Part shown: positions 47,670 through 58,970 of the stretch, piece after piece | How positions within the stretch are numbered: the stretch's first letter is position 1 | How the letters are laid out: every line of letters begins with the position of its first letter | Assembly: GCA_026874595.1 (NCBI GenBank) | Contig: CM049308.1 | Coordinates: 92,695,624-92,759,623, forward strand | Source: Sipunculus nudus | Taxonomy: Eukaryota > Annelida > Sipuncula > Golfingiida > Sipunculidae | Reading direction: 5' to 3' | DNA length: 64,000 nt | Notes under the pieces: generated by a model | Told to the model about the DNA's origin: nothing | Database searches by the model: none | What the model saw: only the letters and a program-made list of their open reading frames with translations | Position numbers and translations under genes: made by a program

Positions 47670-49202
47670 TCATTTACTGAAATCAGGTAGCTTCAGTATG
47701 GGAGGGTCTGACAGTTTAGCCTTTAGAGAACAGTACGCGTTCTCGTGTACGAGTTTCCAGTCTAGTTTGTTAGGTTGACCTTTACGCGTTAGATCAGTCA
47801 AGTGCACCGCTATTTCCGCATAGTTTGGCACGAATTTTCGATAGTACCCTGTAAGACCTAGGAATGCTCGCAAAGCCTTCTTTGTCTTAGGTCTATCAGT
47901 GCTCTGTATTCTCTTGAGCAAAACTGGATTAGTGGCCAAGTTGCCCGTGCCTACAAGGTGTCCCAAAAACTCTAGGCTCTGGTAGCCTATGAAGGTTTTA
48001 GCTGGTTTAGCTGCTAAGTTTGCACATTCTAGTCTAACTAGCACTTCTCTAAGAGTTCTTAAGTGCTCGTCCCAAGTCTCTGCGTGTATTAACACGTCAT
48101 CTACATAACATACTGCATTCGGCATGTCGCTGAACATTTTCCGCATCATGCGGGTGAAAACCGCTCCGGCAGTTACCAGGCCGAATGGCATAACCCTAAA
48201 TTGGTAATGGCCATCGGGTGTAACAAAGGCCGTCTTATCCCTGGATTCCTCAGAAACAGGGATCTGCCAGTAACCTTTCGTCAGGTCAAGCTTTGTAAAA
48301 TACTGGCTTTTCGCGACTTCGACAAAAGGTGTTTCTGGATCCGGCATGGGTTCAGGATCGAACACGACTGATTGGTTCAGCTTTCGGTAGTCTATCACGA
48401 ATCTAGTCTTACCGTCAGGTTTCCTAAGCAGGATACAGGGGGACGCATAGCTAGAATCTGACTGTTCAATAATGCCTAAGTTTAACATTTCCTGGATTTC
48501 TGTTCGCATTGTCTCTCGCAGTTCAAAAGGCACCCTATAGGGCCTAGTTTTTACAGGTACATCAGATGAGAGTTTAATGCTACATTCTACAACATTGGTA
48601 AGCTTGGGTACATCTGTGAATACATCCCCATATTGCCTAAGCAGACTGAGTATTTCACGGCGCTGACACTTGCCTAGGTCAGCATTCACCTGAACATCTC
48701 GCTCAGTCTGGCGGCGCGCATACGACGGTAACGACATGTGGGCATCCTCATCAATCCTTTCTGGGTTTAACTCTCCGAACACGGGAGGCTCTGTTTCCCC
48801 GTCTACACCGTCAGGATCATATATAGAATCAGGTGCGCCCTTGGCTACCGCTGCCAGAATATGCTGGGGCTCGTTTCTAGCATGGTACCGTTTCAGCATA
48901 TTCACGTGGAAGGTTTTAACCTTATCGCCAATCTTAATCCGATAGTCTAAGTCCCCAACCCTGTTTACAATAGTATAGGGGCCTTTCCACTGTACCATTA
49001 ATTTGTTCCGCTCCGTCGGGAGTAACAACAAAACTTCGTCTCCGGCCTCAAACCTGCGCGTGCATTTACCTCTATCATATAACAGTTTGTGTCTGTTCAC
49101 TGATTTGTTCAACGCCTCTCTAGCTAATGCGCATGTGTCGCTTAGTTTGTCTTGTAGGTCCAGGACGTATTGGTACGTGGTTTTAGTCTCGACGCTAGTA
49201 TC
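47670..49202 (-). pseudogene. Retroelement integrase C-terminus and reverse transcriptase, unit II, ends early
   Basis: It continues the frame after the TGA at 49203. The GPY module and full RT with YVDD are present. It ends at a TGA where unit I has an arginine CGA codon, just after LPDFSK at the RT-RNase H border, a single C-to-T change at a CpG. RNase H is therefore cut from RT. Against unit I there is also A for V before CYVDD and H for P in AEIAVHLTDL. Confidence 0.88.
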
Positions 49203-51731
49203 TCACTTGGTCCACAGATCCCTTAGAATCCGCATCGGTCCTCTAACGATCCTACCATAGAGCAACTCAAAGGGTGAGAACCCTGTGCTCTCATGTGGCA
49301 CTTCTCGGTACGCAAAAAGCACGGCGCTGAGGTACCGATCCCAATCTCGCGGTCTTTCCTCGCACATCCGTTTCAACATTAACTTTAACGTTCCATTGAA
49401 TCTCTCCACCATTCCGTTGCACATAGGATGGTAAGGAGTAGTGGTGAGCTGTCTTACAGACAAAACACGGCTAACTTCTCGCATGAGGTCTGACGTAAAT
49501 TGTGTTCCCATGTCAGTAAGCACCTCTGACGGCACTCCTAACCGCGCATAAATATCAACTAGCGCATCAGCCACAGAGACTGTATCTATGTTCTTTAAAG
49601 CAACAGCCTCCGGATATCTAGTGGCATAATCCATAACGGTCAGAATATACCTGTGACCTCTCTCAGACGCTGGATGGATCGGCCCAACCAGATCCATCGA
49701 AATTCTACGCCAGGGCTCATCAATTAATGGCATCTGGCCTAACGTAGCTCCAGGCACCTTGCCTTTCGGTATGGTTTTCTGGCAAATGGGACAGGACTTG
49801 CAAAACTCAGCAATGTCATTATACATCCCTTTCCAGAAAAACTGAGTTCTCACGCGGTCGTGCGTTTTGTCTATGCCCTGATGGCCCGCCATAACCGCTT
49901 CGTGGCCCATCCTCATTACGTCGTACCGTAACGTCTGAGGTACCACCACTCGAGATCCATCTTGATCTCCCCGTTTATCACTCACAACCCGAACTAAATA
50001 TCCGTCCTCAATTCTAAATGGAGTATCATTTCTAGCCTCTCTACCTAGCCTCCAATACGGCGCTAAAGACCCATCCTCCTCCTGCGCCTTCAAAAATTCG
50101 GCCGGACTCACATCGGCAACTGGGCTTGCAACATTCAAGCTACGCGTCGGTATCTGTTTCTCTCGTGCAGCGCTCCGTGTCTCCACCGCGGACGACACCT
50201 CCTTTTGTGACTCTACACCGTCACACACTATGCCTGAGGACCGCTCAGACTTCCACGTCGGGTCCGGATCATACGGATCACGCGCTCCCGCTACGTTACC
50301 TAGCGCTAAATCACATACAGCATCCCCGACCACCATTGCCTCGATAGTACCGACAAAGTACGCACAGTCCACATTAATCCTAGCCGTAGGAAATTGTCTT
50401 ACAGACCCGTCGAACAACCTACACTCGACCTGGTGTCCGGTGAACTGATTCGGCTCCACGTACGACTCACGTATTCCTGCCGAGGAACATCCCGAATCCC
50501 GCAGCACCCTCGCTGACTTACCATTCACCAGCCCTTCACACACAGGTAACGAGATTCCGCCTTCTGTCTGGGCAGCAAATCCTAACGACTGACTCGGACT
50601 CTCTACTTCCGGTTTCACCGCACCGACTGTCTCCGTTTCCGCCTCGACTACTGCCATTGACATAGTCTCCGGTTTCTGTTTTGGGTTATACGGGGGGCTA
50701 AAATTAGTCCTATACCTCTGCTGATCGCCAGCAGCACGCCCTACTTGAGGGGAAGACCTAGGCCTCGACCGGGCACTAGTCTTACATTCCCGCGCCTTAT
50801 GTCCCAGTTCATTACATAAATAACATCTGATGCCTCCTGATGGCTTAAATGTCTGACCGCCCGGACTGCGCTCAACCTCTCGCTTCTCTCTAGGCTGAGA
50901 TACCGGTTGCGCTGGACGCGGCACATTATTGCCATAACGAGGACCTGCTGTAAGGCTGTGTACACCGTGAGCCTCCGTATAACTCTCGGCTAAGTCTACC
51001 ATACTATCAAAGTCACGACACCGTCTCTCTTTCAAAAACATAGAGAGATCCCTACTACAGCAGTTTACGAACTGCTCACACATCAACAGGTTAACTACCC
51101 CGTCGTAGTCACCTCCGACCCCTGCCATCCCTATCCAATGGTCTAGGTATCCACTCAGTCTCACCGCAAACTGACTCGGCGTTTCGCCTCGCTCAGGCCT
51201 ACAAGTCCGAAACTTGTGTCGATAACCCTCTTCGGTCATTTGGTATCGCTTTAACAAGGCTATCTTTAACTTATCGTAATCCATGGCCTCACTAACCGAT
51301 AACTGTGTGTAAGTCCCTAGCGCCTTACCCCGCAGTAACGGACTCAGGTGTAACGCCCAATTCTCCCTATCATAGCCTTGACATACAGCTAATCGTTCAA
51401 ATCGCTCAAGAAACGCATCTAGCTGATCGTGAGCCTCATCAAAATGTGGAAGCTGGATTTTCGGGAATACATCCCTACTTCTCTCTTCTTTAACCCCAGA
51501 GTCAGACTTTAACCTTAGAACCTCTAATTCGTGGGCTCTAGCCTCTCGCTCGCGCTCTAATTCCCGCTGCTCACGCTCTAATTCCCGCTGTTCCTTCTCT
51601 ATTTCACGTTGCCTAGCTCTTTCCTCACGTTCCTCATCCGCACGCCGTCTAGCCTCAACATAATCTTGTAAAGCCTGGTCCTTAAGCCCCAAGGCCTGTC
51701 CGCATCTAACAAGTGACTCTAACGTTTCCAT
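49203..51731 (-). CDS. Retroelement gag-protease-integrase polyprotein, unit II
   Basis: 842 codons, the same domains as the unit I copy at 55720-58248. I see only three residue differences: E for K in the protease region (HQVECRLF), G for A (YWRLGREARN) and Q for D-adjacent K (GDQDGS). It ends at the same TGA, after the same LWTK, with the frame open beyond. The internal CCHC and D,D35E residues are unchanged. It lies between two shared LTRs. Confidence 0.9.
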   Translation of the reverse strand: METLESLVRCGQALGLKDQALQDYVEARRRADEEREERARQREIEKEQRELEREQRELEREREARAHELEVLRLKSDSGVKEERSRDVFPKIQLPHFDEAHDQLDAFLERFERLAVCQGYDRENWALHLSPLLRGKALGTYTQLSVSEAMDYDKLKIALLKRYQMTEEGYRHKFRTCRPERGETPSQFAVRLSGYLDHWIGMAGVGGDYDGVVNLLMCEQFVNCCSRDLSMFLKERRCRDFDSMVDLAESYTEAHGVHSLTAGPRYGNNVPRPAQPVSQPREKREVERSPGGQTFKPSGGIRCYLCNELGHKARECKTSARSRPRSSPQVGRAAGDQQRYRTNFSPPYNPKQKPETMSMAVVEAETETVGAVKPEVESPSQSLGFAAQTEGGISLPVCEGLVNGKSARVLRDSGCSSAGIRESYVEPNQFTGHQVECRLFDGSVRQFPTARINVDCAYFVGTIEAMVVGDAVCDLALGNVAGARDPYDPDPTWKSERSSGIVCDGVESQKEVSSAVETRSAAREKQIPTRSLNVASPVADVSPAEFLKAQEEDGSLAPYWRLGREARNDTPFRIEDGYLVRVVSDKRGDQDGSRVVVPQTLRYDVMRMGHEAVMAGHQGIDKTHDRVRTQFFWKGMYNDIAEFCKSCPICQKTIPKGKVPGATLGQMPLIDEPWRRISMDLVGPIHPASERGHRYILTVMDYATRYPEAVALKNIDTVSVADALVDIYARLGVPSEVLTDMGTQFTSDLMREVSRVLSVRQLTTTPYHPMCNGMVERFNGTLKLMLKRMCEERPRDWDRYLSAVLFAYREVPHESTGFSPFELLYGRIVRGPMRILRDLWTK

Positions 51732-52453
51732 GGTAACGCTCTAACCTAGTAAGATTCCAGTATCTAGTAATATCCGCTCTTAAAAATCCGTAAATACGTA
51801 CTGTTAAAGCCAACCTAACGAACCGGCGGTATCCGTACAATAACACTACGGTAGCTCTACGCATCAAAATTTACTTATACGGACGGACGGACGGAAGGTC
51901 GGACGAAGGGTCAGACGGATGGACGGATGGATATCAAGATATAAATAAACACCATGCACCTATGATTACCATGCCAATCGGGAGGGGTAAACTTACCTGT
52001 CAAGAGACCCTACCACGTGACCAATCACAAACTAGTGTAGAAAAAATTATACCAGGGCGTATCTAACAACATCAAAAATTTTCACTCTAATCTGGGTTTA
52101 TATCAACCCAATAATGATGTCCAGGTATCACTGAACTAGCATTACTCACAAAACATGCATGTGTTCTAGCCAAATCTACAAGGTATATGCCGATCTTGAA
52201 ACAATGTTGTGCTTCAGGTAATATTCTCACTGAATAAATATTAACTCCTAACAGTGGGGTAATTTCATTGTGCAAGTATACACTACAACATCAGTTTGGT
52301 GTCATTTCCAATTATTAATTCAGATCAACTCTAGTTTGAGTATATGAATGTCTGGTTTCAGTACTGTTTTCTCAGTTCAAAACTTCTGAAACTTACTGTA
52401 ATTAGCCAGTTTTTTTTTAAGGCTAATTATATCCTGGCACGCTCGCCATACAA

Positions 52454-53604
52454 TGTCACCCCTAACTTAACGTGAAAACTTTACAACGGATATATCCTAT
52501 AAAACCATACGATGGGTTTACGCTCGCCACTTGATTTCACTCATCAAGAAATTAGATCCCGGCCATTACAGGTGACATTTCCAGGTTCTTTTAAGGACGT
52601 GTATTAAAATACCAGACAATCATACACCCAGATCAATAGAAATTATGAGACATCAGGTTAAATTCACAAATATAATTCAAGACAATACTTACAGAGACAC
52701 AAATGTGAGTGTGTGCGTTGATGTGTCAATACGACAGTTCTTCACATTAAAATTACAGGATATTTACTGAGTCCATGGTTTGTATAAAAAAAACCATAAA
52801 GTCCAGTTCCTTCAGAGATCTCTGGTTACTGTTTTGTGTAGAATCTAGCGTATGGTTAGCACCATATAGATCTAGTCTTTCTGAGTTTAGTGATCTTCAA
52901 CTAATCTTGCTTGTCAGCAACCCGGGTAGGTTTACGTTCACATGAATGCAATAGCGCTCTTTGTTTACGTAGAGCTTAGAGTCCTTGACCTTGCTCGTGT
53001 AGCAATGGTTTCACGGCTTACGGCGGTTATGTATCTAGGTCAAGCTGAACTAGGCCGGCAGGTGACGAGCGCTCTTTCACTTTATCGCCAATACGAAGCT
53101 CTGTCGGCAGCACGGCTGAGTTCTCATGAGTTGGGTCCTTGCCTCATGTAGAAGCTTGCTTCTATGCCGTTCCTGGCGTTTCAATGTTCCTATTCCCGTG
53201 CGTGCGTGCTGCCTCCTCAAGCTTCAAGACCCAACTGAACCAACATTCAGCGTCTCTTCTTGAAGTCTGACGTCACAATCGCCTGTTCACTGTGTACGGC
53301 AATCCGGTTCTCTGATTGGCTTATTTCTCAAGTGTCCCATATAAGGATATATGTGACCTAGTTTGACTGTTAGCGTCACCATGGCGACCCACATACCAAA
53401 TGTAATAATTACACACGATGCGTGACACGGATAAATCAGCTGATAGCCGATGGGATTCCATACAAGAATACACAATATATATATATACAATCAAGACCTG
53501 TCAACGCTTTAGGATGACGCTTCACGTCAATATCAATAGAGAACAGACTTCGTTAAACTATGATACAAAACACCGTACATATTGTCACCTATTGTCTGGT
53601 GACA
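52454..53604 (-). repeat. LTR shared by units I and II, 1,151 bp
   Basis: Same ends, length and, as far as I can compare, same sequence as the LTR at 45937-47087. It serves as 3' LTR of unit I and 5' LTR of unit II. TGACGTCA is at 53268-53275 and ATTGG at 53315-53319. Confidence 0.8.
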
Positions 53605-53619
53605 TCACCCCCTCCTTTT
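53605..53619 (-). other. Polypurine tract of unit I
   Basis: The same AAAAGGAGGGGGTGA directly before the LTR shared by units I and II. Confidence 0.75.
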
Positions 53620-53814
53620 AAAGAAAATACACGGTATTTTCTCGATACATCGTATCGTTCTATCTCACAGGGTCCAGCTAAACATATTTACATATAGCAA
53701 TACATAAAAGTCATGTAACAAGTTGTCATTAGTACATGCCCACGGTCTATGACACAGGGCAAAATCCTGTACATGTTTAGACTTACCTGGCTAGACATTA
53801 AAGCTCATTACATC

Positions 53815-55719
53815 CTAACACTCAGGCAGTCTGCTAAGAAAATCAGGTCCATGGTTTAGTTTACCTGACACTGCTTCAATATCAAATCTAAACTCTTGTA
53901 GAACCAGTGCCCATCTCATTACTCTCTTATTAGCACATTTTGATTTGCTAATACACTTTAATGGTTTGTGGTCGGTCTGAATGGTGAACGGTCTACAAGC
54001 CAGGTACATCTCAAATTTCTGTACAGACCATACAATTGCTAATGACTCTTTCTCAATGGTGGAGTAATTTCTCTCCCTGGGCAATAGTTTACGACTGGCA
54101 TAAGCTACTGGGTGCATGATCCCTTCGTGTCTTTGCATCAGGATACAGCCAATACCCACATCAGATGCATCACATTTCAAATAAAATCGTTTACTGAAAT
54201 CAGGTAGCTTCAGTATGGGAGGGTCTGACAGTTTAGCCTTTAGAGAACAGTACGCGTTCTCGTGTACGAGTTTCCAGTCTAGTTTGTTAGGTTGACCTTT
54301 ACGCGTTAGATCAGTCAAGGGCACCGCTATTTCCGCATAGTTTGGCACGAATTTTCGATAGTACCCTGTAAGACCTAGGAATGCTCGCAAAGCCTTCTTT
54401 GTCTTAGGTCTATCAGTGCTCTGTATTCTCTTGAGCAAAACTGGATTAGTGGCCAAGTTGCCCGTGCCTACAAGGTGTCCCAAAAACTCTAGGCTCTGGT
54501 AGCCTATGAAGGTTTTAGCTGGTTTAGCTGCTAAGTTTGCACATTCTAGTCTAACTAGCACTTCTCTAAGAGTTCTTAAGTGCTCGTCCCAAGTCTCTGC
54601 GTGTATTAACACGTCATCTACATAACATACTACATTCGGCATGTCGCTGAACATTTTCCGCATCATGCGGGTGAAAACCGCTCCGGCAGTTACCAGGCCG
54701 AATGGCATAACCCTAAATTGGTAATGGCCATCGGGTGTAACAAAGGCCGTCTTATCCCTGGATTCCTCAGAAACAGGGATCTGCCAGTAACCTTTCGTCA
54801 GGTCAAGCTTTGTAAAATACTGGCTTTTCGCGACTTCGACAAAAGGTGTTTCTGGATCCGGCATGGGTTCAGGATCGAACACGACTGATTGGTTCAGCTT
54901 TCGGTAGTCTATCACGAATCTAGTCTTACCGTCAGGTTTCCTAAGCAGGATACAGGGGGACGCATAGCTAGAATCTGACTGTTCAATAATGCCTAAGTTT
55001 AACATTTCCTGGATTTCTGTTCGCATTGTCTCTCGCAGTTCAAAAGGCACCCTATAGGGCCTAGTTTTTACAGGTACATCAGATGAGAGTTTAATGCTAC
55101 ATTCTACAACATTGGTAAGCTTGGGTACATCTGTGAATACATCCCCATATTGCCTAAGCAGACTGAGTATTTCACGGCGCTGACACTTGCCTAGGTCAGC
55201 ATTCACCTGAACATCTCGCTCAGTCTGGCGGCGCGCATACGACGGTAACGACATGTGGGCATCCTCATCAATCCTTTCTGGGTTTAACTCTCCGAACACG
55301 GGAGGCTCTGTTTCCCCGTCTACACCGTCAGGATCATATATAGAATCAGGTGCGCCCTTGGCTACCGCTGCCAGAATATGCTGGGGCTCGTTTCTAGCAT
55401 GGTACCGTTTCAGCATATTCACGTGGAAGGTTTTAACCTTATCGCCAATCTTAATCCGATAGTCTAAGTCCCCAACCCTGTTTACAATAGTATAGGGGCC
55501 TTTCCACTGTACCATTAATTTGTTCCGCTCCGTCGGGAGTAACAACAAAACTTCGTCTCCGGCCTCAAACCTGCGCGTGCATTTACCTCTATCATATAAC
55601 AGTTTGTGTCTGTTCACTGATTTGTTCAACGCCTCTCTAGCTAACGCGCATGTGTCGCTTAGTTTGTCTTGTAGGTCCAGGACGTATTGGTACGTGGTTT
55701 TAGTCTCGACGCTAGTATC
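53815..55719 (-). CDS. Retroelement integrase C-terminus, reverse transcriptase and RNase H, unit I
   Basis: This is the same reading frame as the upstream ORF, open from just after the TGA to a TAG-type end after LSRLPEC. It has no ATG near its beginning; the first plausible alternative start is TTG at 55629, and numbering here starts there. GPY motif (integrase C-terminal module) at 44-46; RT with RFVIDYRKLN near 237, LDLTKGYWQ with D276, and the YVDD catalytic box at 336-339; RNase H with D487, E528 and D553. Translation would need readthrough of the TGA, or another start, or the unit is dead. No other stops are present, so every enzyme domain is complete. Confidence 0.9.
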   Translation of the reverse strand, partial: DTSVETKTTYQYVLDLQDKLSDTCALAREALNKSVNRHKLLYDRGKCTRRFEAGDEVLLLLPTERNKLMVQWKGPYTIVNRVGDLDYRIKIGDKVKTFHVNMLKRYHARNEPQHILAAVAKGAPDSIYDPDGVDGETEPPVFGELNPERIDEDAHMSLPSYARRQTERDVQVNADLGKCQRREILSLLRQYGDVFTDVPKLTNVVECSIKLSSDVPVKTRPYRVPFELRETMRTEIQEMLNLGIIEQSDSSYASPCILLRKPDGKTRFVIDYRKLNQSVVFDPEPMPDPETPFVEVAKSQYFTKLDLTKGYWQIPVSEESRDKTAFVTPDGHYQFRVMPFGLVTAGAVFTRMMRKMFSDMPNVVCYVDDVLIHAETWDEHLRTLREVLVRLECANLAAKPAKTFIGYQSLEFLGHLVGTGNLATNPVLLKRIQSTDRPKTKKALRAFLGLTGYYRKFVPNYAEIAVPLTDLTRKGQPNKLDWKLVHENAYCSLKAKLSDPPILKLPDFSKRFYLKCDASDVGIGCILMQRHEGIMHPVAYASRKLLPRERNYSTIEKESLAIVWSVQKFEMYLACRPFTIQTDHKPLKCISKSKCANKRVMRWALVLQEFRFDIEAVSGKLNHGPDFLSRLPEC

Positions 55720-58248
55720 TCACTTGGTCCACAGATCCCTTAGAATCCGCATCGGTCCTCTAACGATCCTACCATAGAGCAACTCAAAGGGTGAGAACCC
55801 TGTGCTCTCATGTGGCACTTCTCGGTACGCAAAAAGCACGGCGCTGAGGTACCGATCCCAATCTCGCGGTCTTTCCTCGCACATCCGTTTCAACATTAAC
55901 TTTAACGTTCCATTGAATCTCTCCACCATTCCGTTGCACATAGGATGGTAAGGAGTAGTGGTGAGCTGTCTTACAGACAAAACACGGCTAACTTCTCGCA
56001 TGAGGTCTGACGTAAATTGTGTTCCCATGTCAGTAAGCACCTCTGACGGCACTCCTAACCGCGCATAAATATCAACTAGCGCATCAGCCACAGAGACTGT
56101 ATCTATGTTCTTTAAAGCAACAGCCTCCGGATATCTAGTGGCATAATCCATAACGGTCAGAATATACCTGTGACCTCTCTCAGACGCTGGATGGATCGGC
56201 CCAACCAGATCCATCGAAATTCTACGCCAGGGCTCATCAATTAATGGCATCTGGCCTAACGTAGCTCCAGGCACCTTGCCTTTCGGTATGGTTTTCTGGC
56301 AAATGGGACAGGACTTGCAAAACTCAGCAATGTCATTATACATCCCTTTCCAGAAAAACTGAGTTCTCACGCGGTCGTGCGTTTTGTCTATGCCCTGATG
56401 GCCCGCCATAACCGCTTCGTGGCCCATCCTCATTACGTCGTACCGTAAAGTCTGAGGTACCACCACTCGAGATCCATCTTTATCTCCCCGTTTATCACTC
56501 ACAACCCGAACTAAATATCCGTCCTCAATTCTAAATGGAGTATCATTTCTAGCCTCTCTAGCTAGCCTCCAATACGGCGCTAAAGACCCATCCTCCTCCT
56601 GCGCCTTCAAAAATTCGGCCGGACTCACATCGGCAACTGGGCTTGCAACATTCAAGCTACGCGTCGGTATCTGTTTCTCTCGTGCAGCGCTCCGTGTCTC
56701 CACCGCGGACGACACCTCCTTTTGTGACTCTACACCGTCACACACTATGCCTGAGGACCGCTCAGACTTCCACGTCGGGTCCGGATCATACGGATCACGC
56801 GCTCCCGCTACGTTACCTAGCGCTAAATCACATACAGCATCCCCGACCACCATTGCCTCGATAGTACCGACAAAGTACGCACAGTCCACATTAATCCTAG
56901 CCGTAGGAAATTGTCTTACAGACCCGTCGAACAACCTACACTTGACCTGGTGTCCGGTGAACTGATTCGGCTCCACGTACGACTCACGTATTCCTGCCGA
57001 GGAACATCCCGAATCCCGCAGCACCCTCGCTGACTTACCATTCACCAGCCCTTCACACACAGGTAACGAGATTCCGCCTTCTGTCTGGGCAGCAAATCCT
57101 AACGACTGACTCGGACTCTCTACTTCCGGTTTCACCGCACCGACTGTCTCCGTTTCCGCCTCGACTACTGCCATTGACATAGTCTCCGGTTTCTGTTTTG
57201 GGTTATACGGGGGGCTAAAATTAGTCCTATACCTCTGCTGATCGCCAGCAGCACGCCCTACTTGAGGGGAAGACCTAGGCCTCGACCGGGCACTAGTCTT
57301 ACATTCCCGCGCCTTATGTCCCAGTTCATTACATAAATAACATCTGATGCCTCCTGATGGCTTAAATGTCTGACCGCCCGGACTGCGCTCAACCTCTCGC
57401 TTCTCTCTAGGCTGAGATACCGGTTGCGCTGGACGCGGCACATTATTGCCATAACGAGGACCTGCTGTAAGGCTGTGTACACCGTGAGCCTCCGTATAAC
57501 TCTCGGCTAAGTCTACCATACTATCAAAGTCACGACACCGTCTCTCTTTCAAAAACATAGAGAGATCCCTACTACAGCAGTTTACGAACTGCTCACACAT
57601 CAACAGGTTAACTACCCCGTCGTAGTCACCTCCGACCCCTGCCATCCCTATCCAATGGTCTAGGTATCCACTCAGTCTCACCGCAAACTGACTCGGCGTT
57701 TCGCCTCGCTCAGGCCTACAAGTCCGAAACTTGTGTCGATAACCCTCTTCGGTCATTTGGTATCGCTTTAACAAGGCTATCTTTAACTTATCGTAATCCA
57801 TGGCCTCACTAACCGATAACTGTGTGTAAGTCCCTAGCGCCTTACCCCGCAGTAACGGACTCAGGTGTAACGCCCAATTCTCCCTATCATAGCCTTGACA
57901 TACAGCTAATCGTTCAAATCGCTCAAGAAACGCATCTAGCTGATCGTGAGCCTCATCAAAATGTGGAAGCTGGATTTTCGGGAATACATCCCTACTTCTC
58001 TCTTCTTTAACCCCAGAGTCAGACTTTAACCTTAGAACCTCTAATTCGTGGGCTCTAGCCTCTCGCTCGCGCTCTAATTCCCGCTGCTCACGCTCTAATT
58101 CCCGCTGTTCCTTCTCTATTTCACGTTGCCTAGCTCTTTCCTCACGTTCCTCATCCGCACGCCGTCTAGCCTCAACATAATCTTGTAAAGCCTGGTCCTT
58201 AAGCCCCAAGGCCTGTCCGCATCTAACAAGTGACTCTAACGTTTCCAT
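55720..58248 (-). CDS. Retroelement gag-protease-integrase polyprotein, unit I
   Basis: 842 codons from ATG. Residues about 25-70 are a charged coiled coil (REIEKEQRELEREQREL). Next comes a gag capsid-like region, then a CCHC zinc knuckle (C303, C306, H311, C316). A DSG protease-like motif is at about 412-414. The integrase has a zinc domain (GHEAVMAGHQG, then CKSCPICQK) and a D,D35E core with D680, D740 and E776, exactly 35 residues between the last two. Gag makes the particle, protease matures it and integrase inserts the cDNA. The frame ends in TGA after LRDLWTK, and the same frame stays open beyond it. The integrase therefore stops short of its C-terminal module, which is encoded after the TGA. 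No frame damage is seen in gag or the core. Confidence 0.9.
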   Translation of the reverse strand: METLESLVRCGQALGLKDQALQDYVEARRRADEEREERARQREIEKEQRELEREQRELEREREARAHELEVLRLKSDSGVKEERSRDVFPKIQLPHFDEAHDQLDAFLERFERLAVCQGYDRENWALHLSPLLRGKALGTYTQLSVSEAMDYDKLKIALLKRYQMTEEGYRHKFRTCRPERGETPSQFAVRLSGYLDHWIGMAGVGGDYDGVVNLLMCEQFVNCCSRDLSMFLKERRCRDFDSMVDLAESYTEAHGVHSLTAGPRYGNNVPRPAQPVSQPREKREVERSPGGQTFKPSGGIRCYLCNELGHKARECKTSARSRPRSSPQVGRAAGDQQRYRTNFSPPYNPKQKPETMSMAVVEAETETVGAVKPEVESPSQSLGFAAQTEGGISLPVCEGLVNGKSARVLRDSGCSSAGIRESYVEPNQFTGHQVKCRLFDGSVRQFPTARINVDCAYFVGTIEAMVVGDAVCDLALGNVAGARDPYDPDPTWKSERSSGIVCDGVESQKEVSSAVETRSAAREKQIPTRSLNVASPVADVSPAEFLKAQEEDGSLAPYWRLAREARNDTPFRIEDGYLVRVVSDKRGDKDGSRVVVPQTLRYDVMRMGHEAVMAGHQGIDKTHDRVRTQFFWKGMYNDIAEFCKSCPICQKTIPKGKVPGATLGQMPLIDEPWRRISMDLVGPIHPASERGHRYILTVMDYATRYPEAVALKNIDTVSVADALVDIYARLGVPSEVLTDMGTQFTSDLMREVSRVLSVRQLTTTPYHPMCNGMVERFNGTLKLMLKRMCEERPRDWDRYLSAVLFAYREVPHESTGFSPFELLYGRIVRGPMRILRDLWTK

Positions 58249-58951
58249 GGTAACGCTCTAACCTAGTAAGATTCCAGTATCTAGTAATATCCGCTCTTAA
58301 AAATCCGTAAATACGTACTGTTAAAGCCAACCTAACGAACCGGCGGTATCCGTACAATAACACTACGGTAGCTCTACGCATCAAAATTTACTTATACGGA
58401 CGGACGGACGGAAGGTCGGACGAAGGGTCAGACGGATGGACAGATGGATATCAAGATATAAATAAACACCATGCACCTATGATTACCATGCCAATCGGGA
58501 GGGGTAAACTTACCTGTCAAGAGACCCTACCACGTGACCAATCACAAACTAGTGTAGAAAAAATTATACCAGGGCGTATCTAACAACATCAAAAATTTTC
58601 ACTCTAATCTGGGTTTATATCAACCCAATAATGATGTCCAGGTATCACTGAACTAGCATTACTCACAAAACATGCATGTGTTCTAGCCAAATCTACAAGG
58701 TATATGCCGATCTTGAAACAATGTTGTGCTTCAGGTAATATTCTCACTGAATAAATATTAACTCCTAACAGTGGGGTAATTTCATTGTGCAAGTATACAC
58801 TACAACATCAGTTTGGTGTCATTTCCAATTATTAATTCAGATCAACTCTAGTTTGAGTATATGAATGTCTGGTTTCAGTACTGTTTTCTCAGTTCAAAAC
58901 TTCTGAAACTTACTGTAATTAGCCAGTTTTTTTTTAAGGCTAATTATATCC
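58249..58951 (-). other. Retroelement leader between primer site and gag, unit I
   Basis: About 700 bp with no long reading frame. Plus-strand GGACGGACGGACGGAAGG repeats lie at about 58398-58440. Equivalent leaders are 51732-52434 and 45214-45917. Confidence 0.6.
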
Positions 58952-58965
58952 TGGCACGCTCGCCA
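58952..58965 (-). other. Candidate tRNA primer-binding site, unit I
   Basis: Five bases after the LTR end on the minus strand comes TGGCGAGCGTGCCA, starting with the TGG that pairs with a tRNA CCA tail. Equivalent sites are 52435-52448 and 45918-45931. A similar TGGCGAGCGT string also occurs inside the LTR end, and I cannot name the tRNA. Confidence 0.4.
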
Positions 58966-58970
58966 TACAA

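Noticed and set aside
50126-50448. Plus-strand frames of 62-85 residues repeated at each retroelement unit
   Set aside because: They are antisense shadows of gag, protease and RT, repeated only because the array is repeated.
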